Positions 9,198 to 18,557 of a stretch of DNA of 54,121 bases are shown in pieces. How positions within the stretch are numbered: the first letter of the stretch is position 1; the number at the start of each line of letters is the position of its first letter. The stretch lies in NCBI GenBank assembly GCA_030265965.1, contig JAJDHA010000005.1, forward strand, positions 1-54,121, written 5' to 3'. The DNA is from Odoribacter sp. OttesenSCG-928-L07 (GTDB lineage Bacteria; Bacteroidota; Bacteroidia; Bacteroidales; BM520). The notes under the pieces were generated by a model that was not told where the DNA came from, ran no database searches, and saw only the letters and a list, made by a program, of their open reading frames with translations. The translations under genes and the position numbers were made by a program.

Positions 9198-9863
9198 CTA
9201 TTTTGCAAATCCTAATGTAAAAACACTTACTTTCACATTGTATTTCAAAAGTTCGGAAATGCAAGATTCGAGCGTGGCGCCAGTTGTAAGAACATCATCA
9301 ACAATTAAAACATGCTTGTTCTCTATATCTATATGATTGATAACGTCAAACTTATCCTTAATGTTTAAATATCTGCTGTATTTATTCTTTCGTGTTTGTG
9401 TTTCTGTATGTTCCTTCTTAATTAAATTATTTGTTGAAATAGGCTTTTGCAATTCTCGCGATAAACCTTTAGAAATCATTTCACTCTGATTATATCCTCT
9501 TAACTTTAATTTCTTTGGATGCAATGGTACGGGAATTATCAAATCTATATCAGAATAAAATAATTTCAATTCTTTTCCTGCTATTTTTCCTAAATAAACG
9601 GCTAATTCAGATTTCCCCTTATACTTTAAATAATGTAGAAGCGATTGTGTGCTGCTGTGTTTTTTGAAAAAAATGAAAGATGTGGCTTTCTCAACATAAA
9701 CCCTTCCGTAAAAGATTTGTTCTACTTCATTGTTTTGTGTGTTGTGAAAATTAGTTACAGGCAAATTAAATCGACAATAATCACAAAGCAAATATTCGTG
9801 AACATATAACGGTTTTTTGCAGCCATAACAGATTCTTGGAAAAAATAGATCTAGTAAACTCAT
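9198..9863 (-). CDS. comF: ComF family protein (phosphoribosyltransferase)
   Basis: CYGCKKPL...CDYCR zinc motif and VLIVDDVLTTGATL PRPP motif. Start trimmed to MSLLDLFFP because the longer ORF reads through a 7-bp repeat. Confidence 0.87.
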   Translation of the reverse strand: MSLLDLFFPRICYGCKKPLYVHEYLLCDYCRFNLPVTNFHNTQNNEVEQIFYGRVYVEKATSFIFFKKHSSTQSLLHYLKYKGKSELAVYLGKIAGKELKLFYSDIDLIIPVPLHPKKLKLRGYNQSEMISKGLSRELQKPISTNNLIKKEHTETQTRKNKYSRYLNIKDKFDVINHIDIENKHVLIVDDVLTTGATLESCISELLKYNVKVSVFTLGFAK

Positions 9864-9886
9864 AAGATTGTGGTTTTGGATATTGG

Positions 9887-9920
9887 GTGACGCGTGACGG
9901 GTGACGAGTGACGCGTGACG
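9887..9920. repeat. 7-bp tandem array, 5 units of GTGAC+NN
   Basis: gtgacgc gtgacgg gtgacga gtgacgc gtgacg, 24 bp upstream of the comF start. Confidence 0.93.
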
Positions 9921-10233
9921 AATTATCTGTGTGCTATTTATCATATAAATTTCGAAATGTCTTTGGGTTTTTGGAAATATTAACGTTTTGTTGTTTCGTT
10001 GTATAATACTGCATGTGCGGGATGTGGAATGTGTGTTTTGGGCTACAGTTCTAAATTCATTGTGGAATTGTTGTATTTTTTGTTGTTAAAGGTTTTACTT
10101 TAAGGATATTTATAATTTATTATTTCACAAAAACACACATTTATATTATTTATCTCTACTTGATTTAGTTTTTTTTATGGTTTTTTTTAAAAAATTTTAT
10201 CTTTGCCATCAATTAAAATTAAAAAATATAATA

Positions 10234-11394
10234 ATGAAGAAAACTATGAAAAAATCCCTTTTATTTATTTTTGGCACAATGTGCTCAATACTTCTTTTTT
10301 CACAAAATGATACTGTAAAATACAGTGTTATAAAAGATGATCCTTACGATATACCAAAAATGTATATCAATATTAGTCCTTTAACTTTTAATGGTGCACG
10401 AACTTTTTATTTAGGATATAATGTAGGTGTTAATGCAATAATTGCAGACAAATTTACAATTAATGCATCATTTACCGGACAATATCCGGCATTAGATTTA
10501 ACTCTATTTTCTACGTCAAGTGTATTAGAGCGTGATTTTGAGTATAAAAAAAGTTATGATTTTGATGTAGAATTTGGACTCGGCTATATTATTTCTGATA
10601 AAGTACGTACTGAAGATGCAACTGTTGTGCTAAATTCCAATTCTTATAGAGGAAGTAATTTTACTTTAATAAGTTCTACTGTTATTCAAACTAAAAGCCA
10701 ATTTAGAAGATTTACTGAAGTAAGATTAGGTGGTTTCTACAAAGGCGGAGATTATATTCCTCGTGGTAATAATGTTTATGCTACCGACGGCACAATGTTT
10801 TTATACTACAAATACGCTGAAGAAATGACTTCTCCTATGAATGGAACTGTAAAGTTTGGAGATATTGATTATGAAAACCTTGTTTTCGACAGTTATATTA
10901 CCGAAAAAAGTTCTAAAATTAATGGAGTATTATTTACAAATGCAACAACAATGGGCGGCTATATCGGAATTGCATTCAATAATGTTAAAAATCTTATTAT
11001 TGATGTCGAAGATTATGGAGTAAGAGGTATTAGCGGATATACTAAGTTTTATATTGATATTCTCGGTGGTATATCTAAATTATCTCCTTTTGAGTTTTAT
11101 GCATCAAATCCGAATGCTGTTAATTATGGAGATGAAATTAGCGACCAACTTAAAACATATGAAATTGATCTTAAGGCTAATAACATAAAAGTTATTCCTA
11201 TCGGATTAAGATTAGGTTATGAATTCAAAAAACCTCTTCTCAGTAAGAAAGCTTCTTTCGAAGAACAAGTAAAAAGAGCCGAACGTCTTATATACTTATC
11301 TTATATCTTTGAAGGTGGAATGAAACCTAGTTTTAACTTTGTTGACGGTTTGTACTTAAAAGCCGGTATCGCTTTAAATATAAATCCGTTTTAA
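10234..11394 (+). CDS. hypothetical secreted or outer-membrane protein
   Basis: Signal peptide MKKSLLFIFGTMCSILLFSQ; beta-rich. TATCTTTGC promoter motif just upstream. Confidence 0.6.
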   Translation: MKKTMKKSLLFIFGTMCSILLFSQNDTVKYSVIKDDPYDIPKMYINISPLTFNGARTFYLGYNVGVNAIIADKFTINASFTGQYPALDLTLFSTSSVLERDFEYKKSYDFDVEFGLGYIISDKVRTEDATVVLNSNSYRGSNFTLISSTVIQTKSQFRRFTEVRLGGFYKGGDYIPRGNNVYATDGTMFLYYKYAEEMTSPMNGTVKFGDIDYENLVFDSYITEKSSKINGVLFTNATTMGGYIGIAFNNVKNLIIDVEDYGVRGISGYTKFYIDILGGISKLSPFEFYASNPNAVNYGDEISDQLKTYEIDLKANNIKVIPIGLRLGYEFKKPLLSKKASFEEQVKRAERLIYLSYIFEGGMKPSFNFVDGLYLKAGIALNINPF

Positions 11395-11410
11395 ACTACT
11401 GAAATTATTG

Positions 11411-11447
11411 TGAAATAGAAAACCTTTGTTGGTTTTCTATTTCATTT
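11411..11447 (+). terminator. terminator-like hairpin
   Basis: tgaaatagaaaacc-tttgtt-ggttttctatttca. Confidence 0.65.
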
Positions 11448-11513
11448 GCGGAAACGAACATTGTTTCATTTCTCGTATCGATTGCGAAAACGATCATTGT
11501 TTCATTTCTCGTA
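11446..11513. repeat. two copies of a 32-bp direct repeat
   Basis: ttgcggaaacgaacattgtttcatttctcgta (11446) and ttgcgaaaacgatcattgtttcatttctcgta (11482). Confidence 0.85.
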
Positions 11514-11634
11514 ACCCAAGCCTGACGGCATTGGGCTGAATTATATCGGCGCTTCGCGCCTATTGATATGAATCCCCTACGGGGATTTTTTTTATTTCAT
11601 AATTTACTCTTATCTTTACGCCCCCCAAATTTCT

Positions 11635-11664
11635 CCATTAACCATTAACCATTAACCATTAACC
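11635..11664. repeat. 7-bp tandem array (CCATTAA)4
   Basis: ccattaa x4 plus cc, upstream of the tolC-like gene. Confidence 0.93.
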
Positions 11665-11762
11665 TCCCCCCTTCGTCTATTCTTTCTCGCTTTTCGTCGA
11701 AAAGACAACCCTCCTATTAAAACGGTAAACTACTTTTGCCTCGAATTTATTAAATGTTTAAT

Positions 11763-13049
11763 ATGAAACTATTAAAAATATTTTTTGCATTGACTCTTTT
11801 GCTAATCTGTCAATGTGCTATTTCACAAACAGAAAATAAAATTTGGACTCTCGACGATTGTATTAATTATGCTTTGGAACAAAACATTACTATCAAAAAA
11901 AGTAAGATTGCTTACGAGGAAAGTTTGATAAATACTAAAACAGCAAAAGGCGCGCTTTTCCCAAGTTTGTCGTTTGCTGCCGGATACGATTATACAAACA
12001 CTCCTTTCGGCGAAAATAATAACAATACTTTCGGAGGTAATTATAATCTTAATGCTTCTTGGACGGTGTTTAACGGAACACGTAATAAAACTATTCAAAA
12101 ACAAGAAATGTACGACAGCATCAGCGAATTAAATGTTTATCAAACACAAAACTCAATTACAGAAACAATTATCCAATTGTATGTGCAGATTTTGTATGCT
12201 GCCGAATCCGTAAAAACAAACGAAAGCACTGTTAACTTAAACAAAGCTTTGTTTGAACGAGGAGAAGGATTGCTTCAAGCCGGTTCGATTGCCAAAAGCG
12301 ATCTCGCTCAACTTGAATCTCAATACAGTAATTCAAAATATCAACTTATTGTTTCTCAAAATGCACTGAAGAACTATCAACTTCAATTGAAACAAATTTT
12401 GGAATTGGATACTGATATTAATATTGACTTTCTAAGTTATCAAGAAAATGAAATTCTTGTAGCGCTTCCAACAGTTTCGGAAGTTTATCAAACAGCTCTT
12501 AAAGTAAGGCCGGAAATTTTGGCAAGCAAGCTCACTCTTGAAACTTCAAACATCGATTTACAAATAGCAAAAGCCGGATATTATCCGAAAATTTCCCTGA
12601 GTGCAGGAGCAGGCACACAACATAATACAAGCTCCACAGGAGATATTGGCAATCAATTAAAATACGCATGGAATAATCATGTTGGAATGTCTATTTCGGT
12701 GCCAATATTAAATCAACGACAAACCAAAAGCAGCGTAGAAATTGCAAAACTCAACACCATCACCAACGAATTAAACCTTCTCGACGAACAAAAAGCTCTT
12801 TACAAAACCATCGAATCGCTCTGGCTCGACGCTTACGGTTCCCAAGAACAATATCGCGCATCAGTAGAAAACCTCAACGCAATAGAAACCAGCTACGAAC
12901 TAATCGAAGAGCAATATAATGTCGGACTAAAAAACACCTCCGACCTACTCGTCGAAAAAGACAAACTCTTAGCAGCCCAGCAAAATCAGCTTCAAGCAAA
13001 ATATATGACAATACTAAATATCAAATTATTAAACTTCTATCAACATTAG
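11763..13049 (+). CDS. TolC family outer membrane efflux protein
   Basis: W(T)LDDCINYALEQN start, duplicated coiled-coil OEP architecture, signal peptide; precedes MacA/MacB genes. Confidence 0.92.
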   Translation: MKLLKIFFALTLLLICQCAISQTENKIWTLDDCINYALEQNITIKKSKIAYEESLINTKTAKGALFPSLSFAAGYDYTNTPFGENNNNTFGGNYNLNASWTVFNGTRNKTIQKQEMYDSISELNVYQTQNSITETIIQLYVQILYAAESVKTNESTVNLNKALFERGEGLLQAGSIAKSDLAQLESQYSNSKYQLIVSQNALKNYQLQLKQILELDTDINIDFLSYQENEILVALPTVSEVYQTALKVRPEILASKLTLETSNIDLQIAKAGYYPKISLSAGAGTQHNTSSTGDIGNQLKYAWNNHVGMSISVPILNQRQTKSSVEIAKLNTITNELNLLDEQKALYKTIESLWLDAYGSQEQYRASVENLNAIETSYELIEEQYNVGLKNTSDLLVEKDKLLAAQQNQLQAKYMTILNIKLLNFYQH

Positions 13050-13050
13050 C

Positions 13051-13290
13051 AGAGACGCACGGCCGTGCGTCTCAACAACAATCAACCAATCCCACAGGGA
13101 TTAATATCCATAACCGTTGGTGTGCACAGCGAACCTGCGGAAATAACCATCTAGCAGAGACGCACGGCCGTGCGTCTCAACAACAATCAACCAATCCCGA
13201 AGGGATTAATATTCATAACCGTAGGTGAGCACAGCGAACCTGCGGAAATAACCCTCCCGTAGAAACGCACGGCCGTGCGTCTCTACGGGG
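13051..13290. repeat. 105-bp tandem duplication with a third partial unit, containing the GACGCACGGCCGTGCGTC palindrome
   Basis: Units 13051-13155 and 13156-13260 align over their full length; a third palindrome lies at 13256-13289. Confidence 0.93.
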
Positions 13291-13305
13291 AAAAAAATAA
13301 ACAAA

Positions 13306-14496
13306 ATGAAAAAAAACATCAAACTAACAATCATCATCGCAATAATTGCGATAATCGTAGGACTCGGATTCTACTTGTTCTCAAATAAAACAACAAAAGC
13401 CGGAATTGTCTTCAAAACAGCTCCCGTTGCAAAAGGCACAATCAGCCATGTTGTTACGGCAACAGGAACTTTAGAGCCTATTATACAAGTGGAAGTAGGT
13501 ACTCAGGTTTCAGGTATAGTCAGCAAAATATATGTCGATTACAACAGCGAAGTAAAGAAAGGGCAAATTATTGCCGAACTCGACAAGACTAATTTGCAAA
13601 ATGAACTTGAGTCGAAACAAAGCAATGTTGCTATTTCTAAAACAGAGTTTGAATATCAACAAAAAAATTATGAGAGAAATAAAATTTTGCACGAAAAACA
13701 GTTAATTAGCGATGCCGATTACGATCTTTCATACTACAATTATTCGAAAGCAAAAAATAGCTACAATATTAGTAAAAACGATCTTGCAAAAGCTCAAACC
13801 AATTTAGATTACGCAACAATCTACTCTCCTATCGATGGCGTTGTTTTGAGTAGAGCCGTCGAAGAAGGTCAGACTGTTGCCGCATCTTTTAGTACACCAA
13901 CTTTATTCACTATTGCTAACGATCTCACTCAAATGCAAGTCATTGCTAATGTTGATGAAGCTGATATCGGCGGAGTTAATGAAGGATTAAGAGTAGAATT
14001 TTCTGTTGATGCATTTCCCGGAGAGATTTTTTCGGGAAATGTAACACAGGTACGACAAGAAGCACAAATCACAAGTAATGTCGTAACTTACGAAGTAGTC
14101 ATTAGCGCGTATAATCCCGATTTAAAATTAAAACCCGGATTAACAGCTAATATTTCTATCTTCACAATCGAAAAGAAAGGGATTCTAACAGTTCCTTCAA
14201 AAGCATTAAGATTTACTCCTGATGAGCGTTTCTTACCCAAAGATGCAATTATCAACAATGTAAATGCAAAAACTGTTGTTTGGACTCGCGAAGGAAATAC
14301 TTTTAATGCAAAAGCTGTTGAAACAGGAATTTCCGGAAATAATCTTACAGAAATAATCAGCGGTATCAGCGAAGGAACACAAATTATTACCGAAGCTGTT
14401 GCCGGACAAATGCCTAATCAAGGTCCGATGCCTAATATGGAGAACGGCAACAAGAGTAATGGGAGTTCGCCTTTTATGCCTCAACGTCGTCATTAA
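13306..14496 (+). CDS. macA: MacA/HlyD-like periplasmic adaptor
   Basis: VVTATGTLEPIIQVEVGTQVSG, lipoyl and coiled-coil hairpin, YSPIDGVVLSRAVEEGQTVAAS. Confidence 0.9.
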   Translation: MKKNIKLTIIIAIIAIIVGLGFYLFSNKTTKAGIVFKTAPVAKGTISHVVTATGTLEPIIQVEVGTQVSGIVSKIYVDYNSEVKKGQIIAELDKTNLQNELESKQSNVAISKTEFEYQQKNYERNKILHEKQLISDADYDLSYYNYSKAKNSYNISKNDLAKAQTNLDYATIYSPIDGVVLSRAVEEGQTVAASFSTPTLFTIANDLTQMQVIANVDEADIGGVNEGLRVEFSVDAFPGEIFSGNVTQVRQEAQITSNVVTYEVVISAYNPDLKLKPGLTANISIFTIEKKGILTVPSKALRFTPDERFLPKDAIINNVNAKTVVWTREGNTFNAKAVETGISGNNLTEIISGISEGTQIITEAVAGQMPNQGPMPNMENGNKSNGSSPFMPQRRH

Positions 14497-14511
14497 ATTA
14501 ATTTGAAAATT

Positions 14512-15267
14512 ATGGATAATAACAAATCTAAACCGGTTATTCAGCTGAATGAAATTTGTCGCGACTTTATCGTTGGTGAAGAAACCGTACATGCTCTCAG
14601 GAATGTTAGCTTTTCTATTAATGAAGGCGAATTTGTAACAATCATGGGAACTTCCGGGTCGGGAAAATCTACTTTGTTGAATATTCTCGGATGCCTTGAC
14701 ACTCCTACTTCCGGAGAATATTTGCTCGATGGAGTGCCGGCAAAAAAGATGAGTAAAAACGAACGCGCTGTTCTAAGAAATAGAAAAATCGGATTTGTTT
14801 TTCAAAATTATAATCTGCTTGCTAAAACAACGGCAATAGAAAACGTGGAGTTACCACTTCTTTACAATTCTGAAGTGAACGGAAAAGAGCGTCGAGAGAG
14901 AGCTACAGAAGCTTTGACACAAGTTGGACTTGCGGATAGAATGCTGCACAAAAGCAACCAGATGAGCGGCGGACAGATGCAACGCGTTGCCATTGCTCGC
15001 GCGCTTGTCAATGATCCGGCGGTTATTCTCGCCGATGAAGCAACCGGAAATCTTGATTCAAGAACATCTTTCGAAATACTTACTTTATTTCAAAAATTAC
15101 ATCGCGCAGGAAAAACGATAATTTTCGTAACTCATAACGCCGAAATTGCAAAGTATTGCAGTAGAAACTTGTTTCTAAAAGACGGAAAATTAGTTGAAGA
15201 TACATCTAATGTCAATATTCTCGATGCCGAAACTACATTAAAATCTTTACCAAAAGAAGAAGATTAA
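14512..15267 (+). CDS. MacB/LolD-type ABC transporter ATP-binding protein
   Basis: GTSGSGKST, MSGGQMQRVAIARAL, ILADEATGNLD. Confidence 0.94.
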   Translation: MDNNKSKPVIQLNEICRDFIVGEETVHALRNVSFSINEGEFVTIMGTSGSGKSTLLNILGCLDTPTSGEYLLDGVPAKKMSKNERAVLRNRKIGFVFQNYNLLAKTTAIENVELPLLYNSEVNGKERRERATEALTQVGLADRMLHKSNQMSGGQMQRVAIARALVNDPAVILADEATGNLDSRTSFEILTLFQKLHRAGKTIIFVTHNAEIAKYCSRNLFLKDGKLVEDTSNVNILDAETTLKSLPKEED

Positions 15268-15287
15268 CATCATTAAAAACTTAATCA

Positions 15288-16508
15288 ATGAATATATTAA
15301 ATCTTTTTAAAATATCGCTCAAGGCACTTACCAACAACAAGATGCGTACTTTTCTCACAATGTTGGGAATAATTATCGGTGTTGCATCTGTTATTGCTAT
15401 GCTTGCAATCGGACAAGGTTCTAAGAAAAGTATTCAAGCTGAGGTTTCAGAAATGGGAAGTAATATGATAATGATTCATCCCGGCGCCGAAAGACGTGGC
15501 GGCGTTCGTCAAGATCCGAGCGCTATGCAAACTCTCAAACTTGAAGATTATTACTCCATTCGTGACGAAGCTTTCATGGCGCCTTATGTTAGTCCGAATG
15601 TTTCATCCGGCGGACAATTTATCTTCAGCTCCAATAATTATCCCGGAACAATTAACGGTGTAAATATTGATTATTTGGAAATTCGTCAGCTGAAACTCGG
15701 GTACGGGGAAATGTTCACCGACAGCGATATTCTTACCAACGCAAAAGTTTGTGTTATAGGAAAAACTATCGTCGATAATCTTTTTACTAATGGTGAAGAT
15801 CCTATCGGACAAACTGTACGTTTTAACAAAGTTCCGTTTACAGTTATCGGCGTTCTTCAAGAAAAAGGTTATAACAGCATGGGTATGGACCAAGATGCGG
15901 TTGTGCTTGCGCCTTATACTACTGTGATGAAGCGACTTGCCGCTATCACTTACCTTCAAGGAATTTATTGTTCCGCTATTTCAGAAGAATATACGGAAAT
16001 AGCAATCGAAGAAATACGAAGCATTCTCCGTCAAAATCATAAGTTGGAAACCGGCGTTGAAGATAATTTCACCATCCGTTCGCAACAAGAATTAAGCTCG
16101 ATGATGTCGTCTGTGACTGATGTTATGACGATTTTGCTGGCGTGCATTGCAGGAATTTCATTAGTTGTCGGCGGCATCGGAATTATGAATATTATGTACG
16201 TAAGTGTTACAGAACGGACAAAAGAAATCGGATTGCGTATGAGTGTTGGCGCGCGACCGGTTGATATTTTGTCGCAATTTCTGATCGAAGCAACAATTAT
16301 CAGTATCATTGGCGGTTTACTCGGAGTAATTATTGGAGTTTCCGCAACATATCTTGTTAAAATGATTGTTCAATGGCCTGTATATATTACATCTTGGAGT
16401 ATAATGCTGAGTTTCGGCGTTTGTACAATAATCGGCGTTTTCTTCGGATGGTACCCTGCTCGCAAAGCCGCGAATCTTGATCCTATTGATGCGCTGAGGT
16501 ATGAATGA
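15288..16508 (+). CDS. MacB-type ABC transporter permease (FtsX domain)
   Basis: MRTFLTMLGIIIGVASVIAM, GGIGIMNIMYVSVTERTKEIGLRMSVGA, YPARKAANLDPIDALRYE. Confidence 0.94.
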   Translation: MNILNLFKISLKALTNNKMRTFLTMLGIIIGVASVIAMLAIGQGSKKSIQAEVSEMGSNMIMIHPGAERRGGVRQDPSAMQTLKLEDYYSIRDEAFMAPYVSPNVSSGGQFIFSSNNYPGTINGVNIDYLEIRQLKLGYGEMFTDSDILTNAKVCVIGKTIVDNLFTNGEDPIGQTVRFNKVPFTVIGVLQEKGYNSMGMDQDAVVLAPYTTVMKRLAAITYLQGIYCSAISEEYTEIAIEEIRSILRQNHKLETGVEDNFTIRSQQELSSMMSSVTDVMTILLACIAGISLVVGGIGIMNIMYVSVTERTKEIGLRMSVGARPVDILSQFLIEATIISIIGGLLGVIIGVSATYLVKMIVQWPVYITSWSIMLSFGVCTIIGVFFGWYPARKAANLDPIDALRYE

Positions 16509-16517
16509 TGTGACGTG

Positions 16518-16557
16518 TTATTTGTAGAGACGCACGGCCGTGCGTCTCTACAAATAA
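16518..16557. repeat. 40-bp perfect palindrome of the GTAGAGACGCACGGCCGTGCGTCTCTAC family
   Basis: ttatttgtagagacgcacggccgtgcgtctctacaaataa, 9 bp after the permease stop. Confidence 0.95.
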
Positions 16558-16612
16558 TTTTGCCATGCGTCTTCGCTTTTTTAATTAAATTTGCAAATTA
16601 AGCCTAATATCT

Positions 16613-17674
16613 ATGAATCAAAACAAAAAAACAAAAAAATTACTAATAACCTTACATGTTTTAGTATGGTTGGTTATCTTGTGTTTTCCTATAATATTAA
16701 TGGGTAGCAGCGAGGCATTCAATTATCATAGATTTTTTATGCACTTAATGTTTACTTCATTATTCATGATATTATTCTATGTTAATTATGTAGTGTTAAT
16801 ACCAAAATATTTTCTGAAAAAGAAAATTACAACATTTGTTTTGGTTAATATTGCTTTAGTATTAATTTTCATGACTTTGATGAATCTAATTCCGCAATAC
16901 TTTTTTGTATTCGACAATAAGCCACCAAGACCGCCGCATGGAGAGTCGCCTTGGATGCGCAACTTATTTATGATTTCGAGAGATTTTTTAATCTTAGTCA
17001 TGGTAATTGTTATCAGCATAGCAATTAAGATGATAGAAAACTGGAGTGGGATGGAAAAAGCTAAAAGCGAAGCCGAAAAAAATCAGTATGAAGCAGAATT
17101 GTTGAATTTAAGAAATCAGATTAATCCGCATTTTTTATTAAATACCTTAAACAATATTTACGCTCTTATTGCTTTTGATGCTGAAAAAGCCCAACAAGCA
17201 GTGCAAGACCTCAGTAAGTTATTACGGCATATACTTTATGATAATAAGGAAAAATTTGTCTCTATTCACAAAGAAATTGATTTTATAAAACAATATATTG
17301 AATTGATGAAGATCAGATTAAGTGATAATATTAAAGTTGAAACTCATTTCAATATACCGGAAAACAGCACGGCAAAAATTGCGCCCTTAATTTTTATTTC
17401 CTTGATAGAAAATGCCTTTAAACATGGCGTATCCGCAAATCATCCCGGATATATTTATATTAATATTTACGAAGAAAAAAACAAAATAATTTGTAACGTT
17501 AAGAATAGTTATTTTCCAAAATCCATTGAATCCGACAAAAGCGGTTCCGGAATCGGTCTCAATTCAATAAATCAAAGATTAAACTTACTGTATCCCGAAA
17601 AATATCAGTGGAATATGGGCATCTCAGATGATGGAAAAGATTATTATTCTGAGTTGATAATTGAGATTTTATGA
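16613..17674 (+). CDS. LytS/YehU-type sensor histidine kinase
   Basis: LRNQINPHFLLNTLNNIYALI (His_kinase family), TM helices, C-terminal GSGIGLNSINQRL. Confidence 0.92.
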   Translation: MNQNKKTKKLLITLHVLVWLVILCFPIILMGSSEAFNYHRFFMHLMFTSLFMILFYVNYVVLIPKYFLKKKITTFVLVNIALVLIFMTLMNLIPQYFFVFDNKPPRPPHGESPWMRNLFMISRDFLILVMVIVISIAIKMIENWSGMEKAKSEAEKNQYEAELLNLRNQINPHFLLNTLNNIYALIAFDAEKAQQAVQDLSKLLRHILYDNKEKFVSIHKEIDFIKQYIELMKIRLSDNIKVETHFNIPENSTAKIAPLIFISLIENAFKHGVSANHPGYIYINIYEEKNKIICNVKNSYFPKSIESDKSGSGIGLNSINQRLNLLYPEKYQWNMGISDDGKDYYSELIIEIL

Positions 17675-17747
17675 TTTAATAGTTAGAAGCATTGGTATGG
17701 ATCATATTGACAGAACAGACATAAAAATAATATAGAAAAAATTTAAA

Positions 17748-17821
17748 AGTTTTTGCGGGTAAAAACTCTCAAAAATTGTATTTTTGCACAGTTATAACGC
17801 GAGTTTTTACGGGTATAAACT
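17748..17821 (+). promoter_or_regulatory. two palindromic operators flanking the AbiE-like promoter
   Basis: agtttttgcgggtaaaaact (17748-17767) and agtttttacgggtataaact (17802-17821), 18/20 identical, with -7-like TATTTTTGC at 17779. Confidence 0.78.
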
Positions 17822-17837
17822 CTAATATGGATTATAG

Positions 17838-18557
17838 ATGACAAACGACATAAAAAATATCATAGAAAAATTTGAATTAGGATACGTTTTTACCATTACA
17901 GATTTTCCAATGGCTGAAGAAAATCCTAAAGGAGTCAGCAAGATTCTCAATAATTTTGTTGCAACAGGCTATTTGCGTAAATTGTCGAAAGGTCGGTTTT
18001 ATAAACCTAAAATGAGTAAATTTGGCGAATTGCCGCCGGATACCTATCAAATTGTAAAAGATTTAATTCAAAAAGATGGTAAAATAATCGGTTACATTAC
18101 AGGATATTCTGCTTTCAACGATTTTGCATTAACAACTCAAGTTTCCGCCATTTTAGAAATAGGAATGCGAAAAGAGAAAAAAACCATTATTCGCGGTGTT
18201 TATCGCATTCGCTTCATACGTCAAGATAATACAATTACAAAAGAAAACATTCCTCTTTTACGATTGCTCGACTGTTTGCGTTTTTTTAAAAACATTCCCG
18301 ATACAACGTCCGATAATGCTTGTCAACGTTTGATATATTTGATAAAAGAATTGAATGAACAGGAAATATCAAAGATTAAAAAGTTGGCATTAAAATATAC
18401 ACCGCAGACTATAGCGCTTTTGGGGGTAATACTTGAAACGATTAATTCACAAGAAGATACAAGTTTGTTGTTCAAGAAACTAAATCCGATAACTGTTTAT
18501 AAACTCGGTATTTCGAACAAAATTCTACCGACACAGAAAAAATGGAACATTCAATGA
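17838..18557 (+). CDS. AbiEi/DUF6088-like antitoxin (winged-helix N-terminus)
   Basis: N-terminal wHTH (VFTITDFP...ILNNFVATGYLRKLSKGRFY), IGYITGYSAFNDF; overlaps the AbiEii-like ORF by 16 nt. Confidence 0.8.
   Translation: MTNDIKNIIEKFELGYVFTITDFPMAEENPKGVSKILNNFVATGYLRKLSKGRFYKPKMSKFGELPPDTYQIVKDLIQKDGKIIGYITGYSAFNDFALTTQVSAILEIGMRKEKKTIIRGVYRIRFIRQDNTITKENIPLLRLLDCLRFFKNIPDTTSDNACQRLIYLIKELNEQEISKIKKLALKYTPQTIALLGVILETINSQEDTSLLFKKLNPITVYKLGISNKILPTQKKWNIQ

Noticed and set aside
9864-9944. N-terminal extension of ComF (MINSTQIIRHASLVTRHASPNIQ)
   Set aside because: Reads through the GTGACNN array; conserved ComF start is MSLLDLFFPRICYGC.
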